DNA of 64,000 nucleotides. It comes from LMUY01 sp965276785. GTDB lineage: Bacteria; Pseudomonadota; Alphaproteobacteria; Acetobacterales; Acetobacteraceae. The notes below the pieces were generated by a model. The model made no database searches, was not told the DNA's origin, and saw only the letters and a program-made list of their open reading frames with translations. Positions 17,471 to 25,833 of this stretch are shown here, piece by piece. A program made the translations under genes and the position numbers. The stretch's first letter is position 1; each line of letters begins with the position of its first letter. Location: NCBI GenBank assembly GCA_965276785.1, contig OZ255629.1:1054001-1118000 (forward strand), given 5' to 3'.

Positions 17471-18574
17471 GTGGCAGAACCGACGATTCCCCGAAACAGG
17501 CCGGCAGCGCTGGAGGCGGGTTTAAGCGGCGAGAGCTACACGCTGGCGGTCGACGCCATGGGCGGCGATCATGCACCTCAGGTGGTGATCGATGGCTTGG
17601 CGCTCGCCGTCGAGCGCCACCCCGGCGCGCGATTCCTGGTGGTGGGCGATGAGGCGCGGCTGGCACCGCTGATGGCCGGCAAGCGGTTGGCCAAGTGTTG
17701 CACTTTGCGCCACGCGCCGGACGTGATCGGCAGCGAGATGAAGCCAACCGCCGCATTGCGGGTGCGCAGCAGTTCGATGCGGGTCGCCATCGACGCCGTG
17801 GCGGCAGGCGAGGCCGCCGCAGTCATCTCCGCCGGCAACACCGGCGCGCTGATGGCGCTGGCCAAGGTCGTGATCAAGACCTTGCCCGGCATCGATCGCC
17901 CCGCCTTGGCCGCCTTGCTGCCCTCATCCCGCGGCGACGTGGTGATGCTCGACCTTGGTGCCAATGCGAGCTGCGATGCCCGCAACCTGGTCGAGTTCGC
18001 CGTCATGGGCGACGTATTCGCCCGGGTGGTGCTCGGCCTGCCGGCGCCCAGCATTGGCCTGCTGAACATGGGCTCGGAAGACCTGAAGGGAGACGACCGG
18101 GTACGCCAAGCCGCCGAAGTTTTGCGCAGCAGCCACATCGCGCCGCAGTTCCACGGCTTCGTCGAGGGTGGTGACATCCCAGCCGGCACGACGGACGTGG
18201 TGGTCACCGACGGCTTCACCGGCAACGTCGCGCTGAAGACGGGGGAGGGCGCGCTGCGATTGGTGCTCACCTTGCTGAAGCAGGTGTTCAGCAACAGCGT
18301 AGCCGGCCGCCTCGCCTATCTGCTCGCCCGCCCCGGGCTCGAGCGGCTGCGCGAGTGGGTGGACCCGCGGCGCTACAATGGCGCCATCATGGTCGGGCTG
18401 AATGGGGTAGTGGTGAAATCGCATGGCGGCACCGACGCGGAGCAGTTCGCCTATGCCACCGACCTTGCCATCGACATGGTGACGCATCGCTTCAACGAGC
18501 AGATACGGGACGGGTTGATCCGCATTGCCGGATTGGGCGGGGGCATCGGTCCAGTCCTGGCTGCCGCCCGCTAA
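17471..18574 (+). CDS. plsX: Phosphate acyltransferase PlsX
   Basis: A 367-residue PlsX, which converts acyl-ACP to acyl-phosphate for phospholipid synthesis. The N-terminal motif LAVDAMGGDHAPQVV and later SAGNTGALMALAKV, DLGANASCDARNLVEFAVMG and DVVVTDGFTGNVALKT are all present. I chose GTG 17471; GTG 17420 would overlap rpmF. The stop is directly followed by the fabH ATG, so the two are translationally coupled. Confidence 0.94.
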   Translation: MAEPTIPRNRPAALEAGLSGESYTLAVDAMGGDHAPQVVIDGLALAVERHPGARFLVVGDEARLAPLMAGKRLAKCCTLRHAPDVIGSEMKPTAALRVRSSSMRVAIDAVAAGEAAAVISAGNTGALMALAKVVIKTLPGIDRPALAALLPSSRGDVVMLDLGANASCDARNLVEFAVMGDVFARVVLGLPAPSIGLLNMGSEDLKGDDRVRQAAEVLRSSHIAPQFHGFVEGGDIPAGTTDVVVTDGFTGNVALKTGEGALRLVLTLLKQVFSNSVAGRLAYLLARPGLERLREWVDPRRYNGAIMVGLNGVVVKSHGGTDAEQFAYATDLAIDMVTHRFNEQIRDGLIRIAGLGGGIGPVLAAAR

Positions 18575-19543
18575 ATGCTCCGGTCCGTTCTGGAAGGTGC
18601 CGGCAGCTACCTGCCGGAGCGCATCGTCACCAACGCCGACTTGGCCGAGCGGGTTGACACCTCCGACGCCTGGATCGTGGAGCGCACCGGCATCCGGCAG
18701 CGGCATTTGGCGTCGCCGCACGAGACGGCGGCGTTCATGGCCACCCGTGCGGCCGAAGCGGCCTTGGCTCATGCCGGCGCCAAGCCGGCGGATGTGGATG
18801 CCATCATTCTCGCTACCAGCACACCGGACCAGGCGTTTCCCGCCACCGCTCTGGCGGTGCAGGCGGCACTGGGCTGCGGCGGCTTCGGGTTCGACGTCTC
18901 AGCGGCCTGTAGCGGCTTCGTCTACGGCCTCAGCATCGCTGACGCCATGATCCGTTGCGGCCAAATCCGCGGGGCGCTGGTGGTCGGCAGCGAGGTCTAC
19001 TCCCGCATCCTCGATTGGTCCGACCGCGGGACTTGCGTGCTGTTCGGCGACGGCGCCGGTGCGGTGTTCCTGCGCGGCCTGCCGGAGGGTGGATACGGCC
19101 CGGCGCGCGGCATCTTGTCCACGCACTTGCACGCCCAAGGCGATCTCGGCCCGCTGCTCTACGTGGATGGCGCGGTTGGGCGGCCGGAACTCTCCGGCCA
19201 CCTGCGCATGAACGGCCGGGAAATCTTCCGCCACGCCGTGGCCAAGCTTGCCGCGGTGGTGGACGAGGCGCTGGCGGCCAATGGTTTGAGCCATGCCGAC
19301 GTGGACTGGCTGGTGCCGCACCAGGCCAACCTGCGGATCATGGACGCGATGGGCCGCAAGCTGGGCCTGCCGCCTGAGCGGGTGGTGGTGACGGTGGACC
19401 GCCACGCCAATACTTCGGCCGCCTCGATCCCGCTCGCCTTGGCCGAGGCCTGGCAGGCAGGCCGCCTGCAACGCGGCGACTTACTGGTGTTGGAAGCGCT
19501 GGGCGGCGGCCTCACCTGGGGCTCCGCGCTGCTGCGGCTGTAG
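18575..19543 (+). CDS. fabH: Beta-ketoacyl-ACP synthase III
   Basis: A 322-residue KAS III that starts fatty-acid synthesis from acetyl-CoA and malonyl-ACP. The catalytic triad is visible: Cys in DVSAACSGFVYG near residue 112, His in VPHQANLRI near 248, and Asn in HANTSAASIPLAL near 278. It begins at the base after the plsX stop. Confidence 0.95.
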   Translation: MLRSVLEGAGSYLPERIVTNADLAERVDTSDAWIVERTGIRQRHLASPHETAAFMATRAAEAALAHAGAKPADVDAIILATSTPDQAFPATALAVQAALGCGGFGFDVSAACSGFVYGLSIADAMIRCGQIRGALVVGSEVYSRILDWSDRGTCVLFGDGAGAVFLRGLPEGGYGPARGILSTHLHAQGDLGPLLYVDGAVGRPELSGHLRMNGREIFRHAVAKLAAVVDEALAANGLSHADVDWLVPHQANLRIMDAMGRKLGLPPERVVVTVDRHANTSAASIPLALAEAWQAGRLQRGDLLVLEALGGGLTWGSALLRL

Positions 19544-19654
19544 CGGCCTGCCCGCGCCGCACGCTGCGACTCTGCCGCAACAAAGACATTGGAATAGTTT
19601 ATTCTCAAGCGGCTTGCTTGACGTTCCTCATCTGCCGCTCATAGCGTGGGCGGC

Positions 19655-19981
19655 ATGAACACCGTTACACGCGCGCAATTGGCCGAACGCATCTACACCC
19701 AGGTCGGACTGTCGCGGAATGAGTCGGCTGAATTGCTTGAAACCGTACTCAACCATGTCACGAAATCGCTTGAAAGCGGAGAAGCGGTTAAAATCAGCGG
19801 CTTCGGGACGTTCTCTGTCCGGCAGAAAGGCCGCCGGATCGGGCGCAATCCCAAAACCGGCATCGAGGTGCCGATCCTGCCCCGCCGCGTGCTGGTGTTT
19901 CGCCCGAGCCAGGTGCTGAAGGCGCATGTCAATGGCACCGTGATCCCGGCCACTGACGAGTTCGCCAGCGATGAGGAATGA
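19655..19981 (+). CDS. ihfA: Integration host factor subunit alpha
   Basis: A 108-residue HU/IHF-fold protein. The DNA-bending arm region GFGTFSVRQKGRRIGRNPKTG lies in two parts over residues 45-66 and matches IhfA. I chose ATG 19655; a GTG at 19646 would add three residues. It overlaps the MerR gene (ATGA), the standard alphaproteobacterial pairing after fabH. Confidence 0.93.
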   Translation: MNTVTRAQLAERIYTQVGLSRNESAELLETVLNHVTKSLESGEAVKISGFGTFSVRQKGRRIGRNPKTGIEVPILPRRVLVFRPSQVLKAHVNGTVIPATDEFASDEE

Positions 19982-20514
19982 TCTTGGCCGACGCGCCCGA
20001 TCATGACCCGGCGGACGCCATCCGCGCCAAGCCCAAGAAAGCGCCGAATGCGTTTCGCACCATCAGCGAGGTGGCCGACGAACTGCACATCCCGCAGCAC
20101 GTGCTGCGCTTCTGGGAGACCAAGTTTCCGCAGGTGAAGCCGCTGAAGCGCGGCGGGGGCCGGCGCTACTACCGGCCCGATGACATTGCGCTGCTGCGCC
20201 GCATCTCGGATTTGCTGTATATCCAAGGCTATACCATCAAGGGCGTGCAACGCTTGCTGCGCGAGGGTGGCGGCAAGCTGTCCGACGACATCCCGCCTGC
20301 GACCGAGGCCGAGCGCGCCGCGGCCGCGGCCGAGCGTGCCCAGGGCGAGGACGCGGCGCCGCCGATGCTGCCCATGCTCGACACGCAAGCACGCGGCGAT
20401 CCGTCTCGCCCGTTCGGTCTGGAGGCAGCGGCGCAGGAGGCCGACCGCCTGCGCGCCTTGCTGCGCCAAACGCTGGCCGAGCTGGAGGCGATCCGCCGTT
20501 CGCTGCCGCGTTGA
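19978..20514 (+). CDS. MerR family transcriptional regulator
   Basis: A 178-residue MerR-type protein. The winged helix begins TISEVADELHIPQHVLRFWETKFP near residue 28, continuing through GGGRRYYRPDDIALLRRI. An Ala/Glu-rich linker and a C-terminal helix (ADRLRALLRQTLAELEAIRR) follow, likely for dimerisation. The ligand-binding cysteines of metal-sensing MerR proteins are absent. It is co-transcribed with ihfA. Confidence 0.9.
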   Translation: MILADAPDHDPADAIRAKPKKAPNAFRTISEVADELHIPQHVLRFWETKFPQVKPLKRGGGRRYYRPDDIALLRRISDLLYIQGYTIKGVQRLLREGGGKLSDDIPPATEAERAAAAAERAQGEDAAPPMLPMLDTQARGDPSRPFGLEAAAQEADRLRALLRQTLAELEAIRRSLPR

Positions 20515-20562
20515 CCGCCTGGCGTTGCGGCGCCGCCACCCGGCTGCTACACCGGCCCCCGT

Positions 20563-20639
20563 CGGAGCGTAGCGCAGCCTGGTAGCGCATCAGTCTGGGG
20601 GACTGGGGGTCGTGGGTTCGAATCCCGCCGCTCCGACCA
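20563..20639 (+). tRNA. tRNA-Pro (GGG)
   Basis: A 77-nt cloverleaf with acceptor stem CGGAGCG/CGCTCCG, D-arm GCGCAGCCTGGTAGCGC, and T-arm GTGGGTTCGAATCCCGC. The anticodon loop CTGGGGG gives anticodon GGG. The CCA end is encoded. Its 3' part lies antisense to the end of phnL. Confidence 0.96.
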
Positions 20640-21324
20640 TGCCGCTCCCCAGGGCAAACACCCGCGTGGCGATGGCGGCCCGAGTCTCCGCATCGTGCGC
20701 GATGGCCAAGATTGCCGCCCCACGGTCCCGCGCCTCCGCCACCAGGGCGACCACCACCGCCCGGTTCTCCGCGTCCAACGAGGCGGTGGGCTCGTCCAAC
20801 AACAGGGTTGGATGGCCCCCGAGGAAGCCGCGCGCCAGGTTCACCCGCTGTTGCTCGCCGCCGGAGAACGTCGCAGGCGGCAAGCCATGCAGCCGCTCCG
20901 GCACGTTGAGCCGCAACAGGGTGGCACGCGCCTGCTCCCGCGCGGCGTCCATTGCCATGCCGCGGGCCGTCAGCGCTTCGGCCACGATGGACAGCGCCGG
21001 CACCCGCGGCACCACGCGGAGGAATTGGCTGACATAGCCCAAGGTCTCCCGCCGTATCGCCAGCACGGTGCGCGGGTCAGCCGCGGCCAGGTTTACGAAC
21101 GCGTCGCGGTGCCGCAGCAGGATGCGCCCGCCCTCGGCGCGGTAGTTGCCGTAAACGCTGCGCAGCAAAGTGGACTTGCCCGCACCCGACGGCCCCGTCA
21201 GCACGACGCACTCCCCGGCATCCACCTGCAGGTCCACCCCGTCCAGAACCGGCAGCCGCAGCCCGCCCTGGAGATGCAGCGTGAACGACTTGGCCAGCCG
21301 CTCCGTACGCAGCATCGCCCTCAT
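20590..21324 (-). CDS. phnL: C-P lyase ABC-type subunit PhnL
   Basis: A 244-residue ABC-type ATPase of the phosphonate-degrading complex. Walker A GPSGAGKST is near residue 44, the signature FSGGEQQRVNLARG near 155, and Walker B LLLDEPTASLD near 178. Its start overlaps the phnK stop (ATGA). The normal stop is missing: the frame reads into the antisense strand of tRNA-Pro and ends at a TGA inside it. About the last 15 residues (GAAGFEPTTPSPPD) are therefore tRNA-derived. The core enzyme looks intact. Confidence 0.92.
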   Translation of the reverse strand: MRAMLRTERLAKSFTLHLQGGLRLPVLDGVDLQVDAGECVVLTGPSGAGKSTLLRSVYGNYRAEGGRILLRHRDAFVNLAAADPRTVLAIRRETLGYVSQFLRVVPRVPALSIVAEALTARGMAMDAAREQARATLLRLNVPERLHGLPPATFSGGEQQRVNLARGFLGGHPTLLLDEPTASLDAENRAVVVALVAEARDRGAAILAIAHDAETRAAIATRVFALGSGMVGAAGFEPTTPSPPD

Positions 21325-22094
21325 GCCTGCAGCACCGAACTGACCAGCAATTGGGTATAAGGATGCTGCGGGTCGTCCAGGACTTGATCGGTGAGGCCGC
21401 TTTCCACCACCCGGCCGCGCTGCATCACCAGCATCCGCCCGGCCAGCAGCCGCGCCACCGCCAGGTCGTGCGTCACCAGCACGGCGGCGATGCCCAACCG
21501 ATGCACCAAGCTGCGGATCAGGTCGAGCAGCCGCGCCTGCACCGATACGTCCAGCCCGCCGGTCGGCTCGTCCATGAACACCAACCGCGGATGCGTCACC
21601 AGCGTGCGGGCGATCTGCAGCCGCTGCAACATGCCGCCGGAGAAGGTGCGGGGCAGGTCGTCCAGCCGCGCCGGGTCGATCTCCACCTGGCGCAGCCAGT
21701 CGGCGGCGGTGGCGCGGATGTCGCCGTAGTGGCGCGACCCAGCGGCCATCAGCCGCTCGCCCACATTGCCGCCGGCCGAGACCGCCATGCGCAACGCCAT
21801 GCGGGGTTCCTGGTGCACGAACCCCCAGTCTGACCGGTGCAGCGCGCGCAGGGCGGGCGCCGGCATGCGATGCACCTCGTGCGGCTCGCCCGCCGGGTCA
21901 CGATAAGTAACGACGCCGGCCTCGGGAGTCTGGCGGCCGGAGAGCACGTTGAGCAGCGTGGTCTTGCCGGAGCCGCTCTCCCCCACGATGGCCAATACCT
22001 CGCCGGGCCAGAGCTCGGCATCCACCCCGTCCAGCGCCGGGTTAGCGCCGTAGCGCAGGCGTAGGCCATGGGCAGAGAGCAGCGTCTCGCTCAT
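21321..22094 (-). CDS. phnK: C-P lyase ABC-type subunit PhnK
   Basis: A 257-residue ATPase starting at ATG 22094, overlapping the phnJ stop. It has Walker A GESGSGKTTLL near residue 37, FSGGMLQRLQIARTL near 160, and Walker B LVFMDEPTGGLD near 180. A frame open to 22952 is only the shadow of phnJ. PhnK docks on the PhnGHIJ core and couples ATP use to phosphonate breakdown. Confidence 0.94.
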   Translation of the reverse strand: MSETLLSAHGLRLRYGANPALDGVDAELWPGEVLAIVGESGSGKTTLLNVLSGRQTPEAGVVTYRDPAGEPHEVHRMPAPALRALHRSDWGFVHQEPRMALRMAVSAGGNVGERLMAAGSRHYGDIRATAADWLRQVEIDPARLDDLPRTFSGGMLQRLQIARTLVTHPRLVFMDEPTGGLDVSVQARLLDLIRSLVHRLGIAAVLVTHDLAVARLLAGRMLVMQRGRVVESGLTDQVLDDPQHPYTQLLVSSVLQA

Positions 22095-22924
22095 GCCGCG
22101 CGCTCGCGGCGGCCGGCGCAGTAATCGGTGTCGGAGCAGACGAACATGCGGCCGCCGCGGTCGTCGGTTATCACCTCGTCCAGGTAGCTGTCTGCCGCGC
22201 CGCACAGGGCGCATGGGTGCGGGGCACGGGTGAGGCGGAATGGGTGGTCGGTGAAGTCGAGCGGGCGCACCTCGGTATAGGGCGGCACGGCATACACCCG
22301 GCTTTCCCGCCCGGCGCCGAACAGTTGCAGGGCCGGCATCGCGTTCATCTTGGGCGTGTCGAAGGCGGGGATCGGCGAGGGCGCCATCAGGTAGCGCCGA
22401 TGCACCATCACCGGGTAGTCGTAGCTGATCGAGACCTGGCCGTAGCGCGCGATGTCCTCGTAGAGCTTCACGTGCATGAGACCGTATTCGGCCAAGGCAT
22501 GCATGCGGCGGGTTTCCGCGCGGCTCGGCTCCAGGTTCGACAGCGGCTCCGGCTGCGGCACCTGGTAGACGATGATCTGGTCTTCGCGCAGCGGTGTTTC
22601 CGGGATGCGGTGCCGCGTTTGGATCACTGTCGCGTCTGCCGTACGCGTGGTGGTGGCCACGCCAGCGGTGCGGGCGAAGAAGCGGCGGATGGAGACCGCA
22701 TTGGTGGTGTCGTCCGCGCCTTGGTCGATCACCTTGAGCACGTCCGTGGCGCCGAGGATGCTGGCAGTGACCTGGATGCCCCCCGTGCCCCAGCCATAGG
22801 GCAGCGGCATCTCGCGCGAGCCGAACGGGATTTGGTGGCCTGGGATCGCCACCGCCTTCAGCAAGGCGCGGCGCAGGCTGCGTTTGGTTTGCTCGTCCAG
22901 GTAAGCGAAATTGTAGCCATTCAT
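22091..22924 (-). CDS. phnJ: Carbon-phosphorus lyase, radical-SAM subunit PhnJ
   Basis: A 277-residue PhnJ, which breaks the C-P bond of ribosyl-phosphonates using a 4Fe-4S cluster. The C-terminal cysteines are at about 238, 241, 263 and 269, spaced C-x2-C-x21-C-x5-C (CALCG ... FVCSDTDYC). This equals the Escherichia coli PhnJ spacing of three cluster ligands plus the catalytic Cys. It overlaps phnI and phnK by 4 nt each. Confidence 0.96.
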   Translation of the reverse strand: MNGYNFAYLDEQTKRSLRRALLKAVAIPGHQIPFGSREMPLPYGWGTGGIQVTASILGATDVLKVIDQGADDTTNAVSIRRFFARTAGVATTTRTADATVIQTRHRIPETPLREDQIIVYQVPQPEPLSNLEPSRAETRRMHALAEYGLMHVKLYEDIARYGQVSISYDYPVMVHRRYLMAPSPIPAFDTPKMNAMPALQLFGAGRESRVYAVPPYTEVRPLDFTDHPFRLTRAPHPCALCGAADSYLDEVITDDRGGRMFVCSDTDYCAGRRERAA

Positions 22925-23988
22925 TCCGCGGCCTCCCGCCCGGCTTCAGCACGCATGCGGCGCACGGTCTCCAGCTCGCTCTGGAAATCCACGTAGTGCG
23001 GCAGCTTCAGGTGCTCGACGAAACCGGTGGCCTGGATGTTGTCGCAGTGCGAGAGTACGAACTCCACGTCCTGCGCCGGCGCGGTCACGTCCTCGCCCAA
23101 TTCCTCGGCGCGCATCGCCCGGTCTACCAGCGCCATGCCCATCGCCTTGCGCTCGCCATGGCCGAAGCATAGCCCGTAGCCGCGGGTGAACTGGGGCGGC
23201 GCCGTCTTGGAGCCGGCGAACTGGTTCACCATTTGGCATTCGGTCAGCGTGACATCGCCGATATCGATGGGGAAGCCCAGTTCCGGCGGCTCGATCCACA
23301 CGGCCGCCTCGCCCACGCGCAGCTCGCCCACGAACGGATGCGTGCCGCCATAGCCACGCTGGGTGGAGTAGCCCATCGCCATCAGGAAGCCCTCGTCGCC
23401 GCGCGCCAGCGCCTGCAGCCGCAGGTCGCGGCTCGCGGGGAACGCGAGGGGCTGGCGAGTGAGGTCCTGCGGCTCGGCGCCCTCGGCCGCGTCGGGTTCC
23501 AACAGCCCTTGCCGCCCCAGGATGTCGCTCACGCGCGGCATCGGCTCCTCTGCCACCGTTGCGATGGGCGCCGGCGCGGGAGGCTGCGGCGAGAACTCGA
23601 TCAGCCTATGCGTATAGTCGTAGGTGGGGCCTAACACTTGGCCGCCGGGCAGGTCCTTGAAAATGGCGGAGACCCGGCGGCGCACTTGCATCGCAGCCGT
23701 GTCCAACGGGAGGGACGACGCAAACCGGGGCAGGGTGGTGCGGAACGCGCGCAGCAAGAAGGCCGCCTCCACAAGGTCGCCTTGCGCTTGCTTGATCGCG
23801 AGCGCGGCGAGGCCGCGATCGTAGCAGGAGCCTTCCGCCATCACCCGGTCCACCGCAAGGCCGAGTTGTTCGACAATCTGCTCGGGAGCCAACTCGGGCA
23901 CGGCCGGGTCGCCGCGACGCTCGCGGGCGAGCCAGGCATGCGCGGCGTCAATCGCCGCTTCGCCGCCTTTCACCGCGACATAGGCCAC
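22921..23988 (-). CDS. phnI: C-P lyase core subunit PhnI
   Basis: A 355-residue PhnI. With PhnGHL it swaps the adenine of ATP for the phosphonate. The conserved N-terminus AYVAVKGGEAAIDAAH starts at GTG 23988. Later segments include GSCYDRGLAALAIKQAQGD near 55, MGYSTQRGYGGTHPFVGELR near 205, and SHCDNIQATGFVEHLKLPHY near 315. Two nucleotides separate it from the phnH stop. Confidence 0.95.
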   Translation of the reverse strand: MAYVAVKGGEAAIDAAHAWLARERRGDPAVPELAPEQIVEQLGLAVDRVMAEGSCYDRGLAALAIKQAQGDLVEAAFLLRAFRTTLPRFASSLPLDTAAMQVRRRVSAIFKDLPGGQVLGPTYDYTHRLIEFSPQPPAPAPIATVAEEPMPRVSDILGRQGLLEPDAAEGAEPQDLTRQPLAFPASRDLRLQALARGDEGFLMAMGYSTQRGYGGTHPFVGELRVGEAAVWIEPPELGFPIDIGDVTLTECQMVNQFAGSKTAPPQFTRGYGLCFGHGERKAMGMALVDRAMRAEELGEDVTAPAQDVEFVLSHCDNIQATGFVEHLKLPHYVDFQSELETVRRMRAEAGREAAE

Positions 23989-23990
23989 GC

Positions 23991-24560
23991 CTAAGCCTCC
24001 TCAATCTCAGCGGTGCGGGGCAGGGCGCAAAGCTGCGTTCCGGCGCAGAGCACGATGTCTACGCCGCGCGGGTACAGCATGGCATTGGCTGCCCACTGCG
24101 CGGTGAAGTCCGCCGGCAAGCCTGCTGCCCGGAGCGCCGCCCGGGCACGCAGCCCGGGGCCGCTGAGGCGATAGGCCGATCCTGCACCGAGCGCCGCCAC
24201 CTGCAGCACGAGCGTGGCGCTATGCTCGGGGGCGGCGTCGCTGCCCGCGTCGAGCGTGGCAAGCTGGGGCATGTCGAGCGCGCAGAAGAAGGCGGCAACG
24301 CCCGGGTCGGCCCGGGTGGCACCGCAGTGAAACGTGAGCCACGGCCAGGCGTCGGCTGCCCCGCCGTCCAGCCACAGCGGCGATTCCGCATCCACCAAGG
24401 TCAGCAAGACGGCGGCCGTGGCGGGGGCGAGCGGCGCCGGCGGCTGTAATCCAAGCCCCGCCTGGTGCACGCTGCCGGGGCGGGCCATGGCATCGAGCAG
24501 GGCGCGAAAGCACGCTTGCGCCTGCGCAACCGGGTCGGCAAAGCCGGGATGAAGCGTCAT
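23991..24560 (-). CDS. phnH: C-P lyase core subunit PhnH
   Basis: A 189-residue PhnH starting at ATG 24560 in an overlap with phnG. The family opening HPGFADPVAQAQACFRALLDAMARPG, read in two segments over residues 4-30, and GVDIVLCAGTQLCALPRT near the end identify it. The longer frame back to 25064 is a shadow of phnG. Confidence 0.94.
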   Translation of the reverse strand: MTLHPGFADPVAQAQACFRALLDAMARPGSVHQAGLGLQPPAPLAPATAAVLLTLVDAESPLWLDGGAADAWPWLTFHCGATRADPGVAAFFCALDMPQLATLDAGSDAAPEHSATLVLQVAALGAGSAYRLSGPGLRARAALRAAGLPADFTAQWAANAMLYPRGVDIVLCAGTQLCALPRTAEIEEA

Positions 24561-25006
24561 CCCCGCATCGTTGCCATAGTGAAGAACTGCACCCGGGTGG
24601 CGGCCGCCTCTGCGGCGAGGGCGGCCCGGCGGGCGCCTTGTTCGGCCGCCAGCGGCGCAATCACCGCCGACTGCAGTGCGTCCCGTTGCGCCGGGTCCTG
24701 CAGGGCCGCGTCGAGCACGGCGGCGAGCTCCGCCTGCCGCAAATCCCGCCCGGCGACGGTGGCATGGCCGACTTGGCCGGCGGCCATACGAACACTGCAG
24801 CGCGCCACCGTCATTTCGCCGAGGTTGAACGCGCCGCCCGCCCCGCCGGCCCGGCCGCGCACCATCACGCTGCCGACCTCCGGCCCGCGCAGCAGCGTGT
24901 AGCGCGGCAAGGCAGGCAGCGCCGCCAGACGAGGCTCGATGTCGGCCGGCTTGGCGCGGGCGAGCACTGCCATCCATTGCTGCCGCTCGGTCGGGTGGGG
25001 CTGCAT
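24557..25006 (-). CDS. phnG: C-P lyase core subunit PhnG
   Basis: A 149-residue PhnG. The conserved LLRGPEVGSVMVRGRAGG near residue 38 and FNLGEMTVARCSVRM near 60 mark the family. It is the first gene of the minus-strand phnGHIJKL operon, each gene overlapping the next by a few bases. The operator at 25023-25042 lies just upstream. Confidence 0.94.
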   Translation of the reverse strand: MQPHPTERQQWMAVLARAKPADIEPRLAALPALPRYTLLRGPEVGSVMVRGRAGGAGGAFNLGEMTVARCSVRMAAGQVGHATVAGRDLRQAELAAVLDAALQDPAQRDALQSAVIAPLAAEQGARRAALAAEAAATRVQFFTMATMRG

Positions 25007-25022
25007 TGCTGATCCAAGCTGT

Positions 25023-25042
25023 ATAGATGTCTAGACAACTAT
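25023..25042. promoter_or_regulatory. Putative PhnF operator
   Basis: A near-perfect 20-bp palindrome centred on TGTCTAGACA (25028-25037) with ATAG/CTAT arms and one mismatched pair. It lies between divergent phnG and phnF, 17 nt before the phnG start and 28 nt before the phnF start. GntR/UTRA repressors called PhnF bind short TCTAGA-type palindromes in other bacteria, so this is the likely switch for both operons. Confidence 0.72.
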
Positions 25043-25069
25043 CCAAGCAAGCCGCTATCGTCAACCCTC

Positions 25070-25822
25070 ATGCAGCGGCTTTCCACCTCCACAGATGAAG
25101 ATGCGATGACAAGCCGATCCGGCGTCGCGCGCTGGCGGCAGATCAGCGACTCGCTGCGCGCCGACATCGCGTCTGGCGAGGCCGCACTGGGCGCCCGCCT
25201 GCCTACCGAGACAGCGCTGGCCAGCCGCTTCGGCGTGAACCGCCACACCGCGCGCCGTGCAGTGGAGGCGTTGGCGCGCGACGGGCTAATCCGCACCGAG
25301 CAGGGCCGCGGCTCGTTCGTGACCGAGCCCGTGCTGGACTACGAAGTCGGCACCCGCACGCGCTTCTCCGAGTGGCTGCGGCGGCACCATCGCGAAGGCG
25401 AGGGCCGCGTGCTGAGCTTGCGGGAGACCACGGCCGATGCCGCCGTGGCCGCCGGGCTGCATATCGGTCCGGGCGACCCGGCGGTGTTGCTGGAGCGGCT
25501 GGGCTTGGCCGACGGCAAGCCGGTGTCGGTCGCCCGCCACTGGTTTTCCCCAGCACGGTTACCCGGCATTCTGGCGGCGCTGCGCGGCGAGAGCACCATC
25601 ACTGCGGCGCTTGCCAGTATCGGCGTCGCCGATTACCTGCGGCAATCCACGCGCGTGACAGCCCGCATGCCCACGGCCGCCGAAGCGGCGCTGCTGGAGA
25701 TGCCGCGCGCGCGCCCGGTGCTGGTATGCGAGAACGTCAACGTCGATTGCGACGGCCGCGTCATTGAGTTCGGCATCGCGCGTTACCCCACGCCCCGCGT
25801 GCAGATCGTATTTGAACCTTAG
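25070..25822 (+). CDS. phnF: Phosphonate operon regulator PhnF (GntR/UTRA)
   Basis: A 250-residue GntR-family regulator. The winged helix-turn-helix is near residues 25-80: LPTETALASRFGVNRHTARRA is split over two helices, followed by EQGRGSFV. A UTRA ligand domain follows, ending with FGIARYPTPRVQIVFEP. ATG 25070 is used; ATG 25106 is also possible. It is divergent from phnG and heads the phnF-M-C-D-E-E transcript, so it likely autoregulates. Confidence 0.93.
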   Translation: MQRLSTSTDEDAMTSRSGVARWRQISDSLRADIASGEAALGARLPTETALASRFGVNRHTARRAVEALARDGLIRTEQGRGSFVTEPVLDYEVGTRTRFSEWLRRHHREGEGRVLSLRETTADAAVAAGLHIGPGDPAVLLERLGLADGKPVSVARHWFSPARLPGILAALRGESTITAALASIGVADYLRQSTRVTARMPTAAEAALLEMPRARPVLVCENVNVDCDGRVIEFGIARYPTPRVQIVFEP

Positions 25823-25833
25823 GAGCGACGGCC

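Noticed and set aside
22095..22952. N-terminal extension of phnK
   Set aside because: It is the phnJ gene read in another frame; phnK starts at the ATG in the 4-nt overlap.
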